Shown here piece by piece: positions 5,040 through 5,522 of a stretch of 5,522 bases of DNA; the first letter of the stretch is position 1, and each line of letters starts with the position of its first letter. The position numbers and the translations under genes were made by a program. The DNA lies in NCBI GenBank assembly GCA_017424125.1, contig JAFPBM010000170.1:1-5522 (forward strand), given 5' to 3'. This DNA is from Clostridia bacterium (lineage in GTDB: Bacteria; Bacillota; Clostridia; Oscillospirales; Acutalibacteraceae). The notes under the pieces are model-generated. The model was given only the letters and a program-made list of their open reading frames with translations, did not search any database and was not told the DNA's origin.

Positions 5040-5522
5040 ATGACAGAGTTTGTTTTCCCCAAGCGCGTTGCGGACAGCAGCAACCAACAAAAATTTCCCC
5101 TGCTTTTAAAAAAACAACCGTTGCAAATCGGTCTTTCTGAAAAGGGAACCACCGATTTTTCGTGCGGCGACTACATTATATTAGACTTTGGGAAGGAAAT
5201 GTGCGGCGGAATTCGCATACTCACTTTTTTGTCAAAAGACGCAACTGTTCGTCTGCGTTTTGGCGAAAGTTTTACCGAATGCTCTGCCGAAATCGGCGAA
5301 AAGAACGCCACGAACAACCACGCTTTACGCGACTTTACGGCACAGTTGCCCGCCTATTCGGATATGACTTTCGGCAATACGGGTTTTCGCTTTGTCCGTA
5401 TAGACTTTTTAAGCGGCAAGGCGCAAATTAAAAGTTTTGTTGCCGAAAATCATATTTTGAAAAAGCAGACGAAATACCGTTATGGCGGCAAAGACAAAGA
5501 AATAAAGGCAATCTACACCGCC
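5040..5522 (+). CDS. Alpha-L-rhamnosidase-like (GH78-related) protein, N-terminal part (3' truncated)
   Basis: The frame is open from the ATG at 5040 to the window end, giving 161 residues. It matches the N-terminal beta-sandwich region of alpha-L-rhamnosidase-type glycosidases: LDFGKEMCGG (50-59), LRFGES (about 75-80), the EIGEKNATNNHALRDF stretch (85-100), then SDMTFGNTGFRFVRIDF (107-123), where the family typically has a GFRYVRI-like strand, and finally the linker strand leading into the (alpha/alpha)6 barrel. The catalytic domain lies beyond the window, so activity on rhamnosides is inference; many GH78 relatives act on other or unknown sugars. No signal peptide is visible, which suggests an intracellular enzyme acting on imported oligosaccharides. 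It has its own promoter and ribosome binding site. It is the second glycosidase in the window, but is not linked to the GH13 gene. Confidence 0.8.
   Translation, partial: MTEFVFPKRVADSSNQQKFPLLLKKQPLQIGLSEKGTTDFSCGDYIILDFGKEMCGGIRILTFLSKDATVRLRFGESFTECSAEIGEKNATNNHALRDFTAQLPAYSDMTFGNTGFRFVRIDFLSGKAQIKSFVAENHILKKQTKYRYGGKDKEIKAIYTA

Noticed and set aside
5162..5431. Plus-strand 89-codon frame near the window end
   Set aside because: Out-of-frame shadow of the rhamnosidase-like gene, Arg/Phe-rich, with no ribosome binding site.
1..5522. Undescribed defence, mobile or biosynthetic system
   Set aside because: No transposase, integrase, toxin-antitoxin, nuclease-ATPase pair, CRISPR repeat or clustered biosynthetic genes are seen. 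Most genes belong to known families and stand as separate transcription units.

Overview
The window looks like chromosomal DNA of a moderately AT-rich Gram-positive bacterium of the Clostridia/Bacillota type, probably an anaerobic gut or similar commensal. Reasons: strong GGAG/GAGG ribosome binding sites, short intergenic gaps closed by compact hairpin plus T-tract terminators, housekeeping-type promoters (TTGNNN, 17 nt, TATAAT, several with an extended TG), a TagD very close to the Bacillus enzyme, and a PdaA-type polysaccharide deacetylase. Species cannot be named from this sequence alone.

Layout. Positions 2-676 (+) are the C-terminal part of a GH13 alpha-amylase-family glycosidase whose 5' end is outside the window. 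It converges on a small membrane protein of the DUF1622 type (712-1068, -) with a shared bidirectional terminator between them. A divergent promoter region (about 1069-1204) separates that gene from a small antibiotic-biosynthesis-monooxygenase (ABM/YgiN-like) protein (1205-1492, +). This converges on glycerol-3-phosphate cytidylyltransferase TagD (1507-1908, -, TTG start), again with a shared bidirectional terminator. A second divergent promoter region leads to an EamA/DMT-type ten-helix transporter (2020-2937, +) with its own terminator. A 290-nt gap follows, holding a weak coding-like remnant on the minus strand and the next promoter. Then comes a two-gene unit: a PdaA-like polysaccharide deacetylase made as a lipoprotein (3228-4247, +) and a PHP-domain phosphoesterase (4273-4950, +), closed by a terminator. 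The window ends inside the N-terminal region of an alpha-L-rhamnosidase-like (GH78-related) protein (5040-5522, +, 3' end missing).

How the genes fit. Two themes recur: sugar/polysaccharide breakdown (GH13 and GH78-like enzymes at the two edges) and cell-envelope biosynthesis or remodelling (TagD for CDP-glycerol, PdaA-like deacetylase). Apart from the deacetylase-PHP pair, each gene appears to be its own transcription unit with its own promoter and terminator, so this reads as a mosaic of independent housekeeping/accessory genes. I found no CRISPR array, tRNA, rRNA, insertion sequence or phage gene, and nothing that convincingly forms a new multi-gene system. The most unusual points are an exact 10-residue/30-bp periodic linker in the deacetylase, a near-identical 15-bp motif in both divergent promoter regions, and the unexplained coding-like stretch at 3028-3141.
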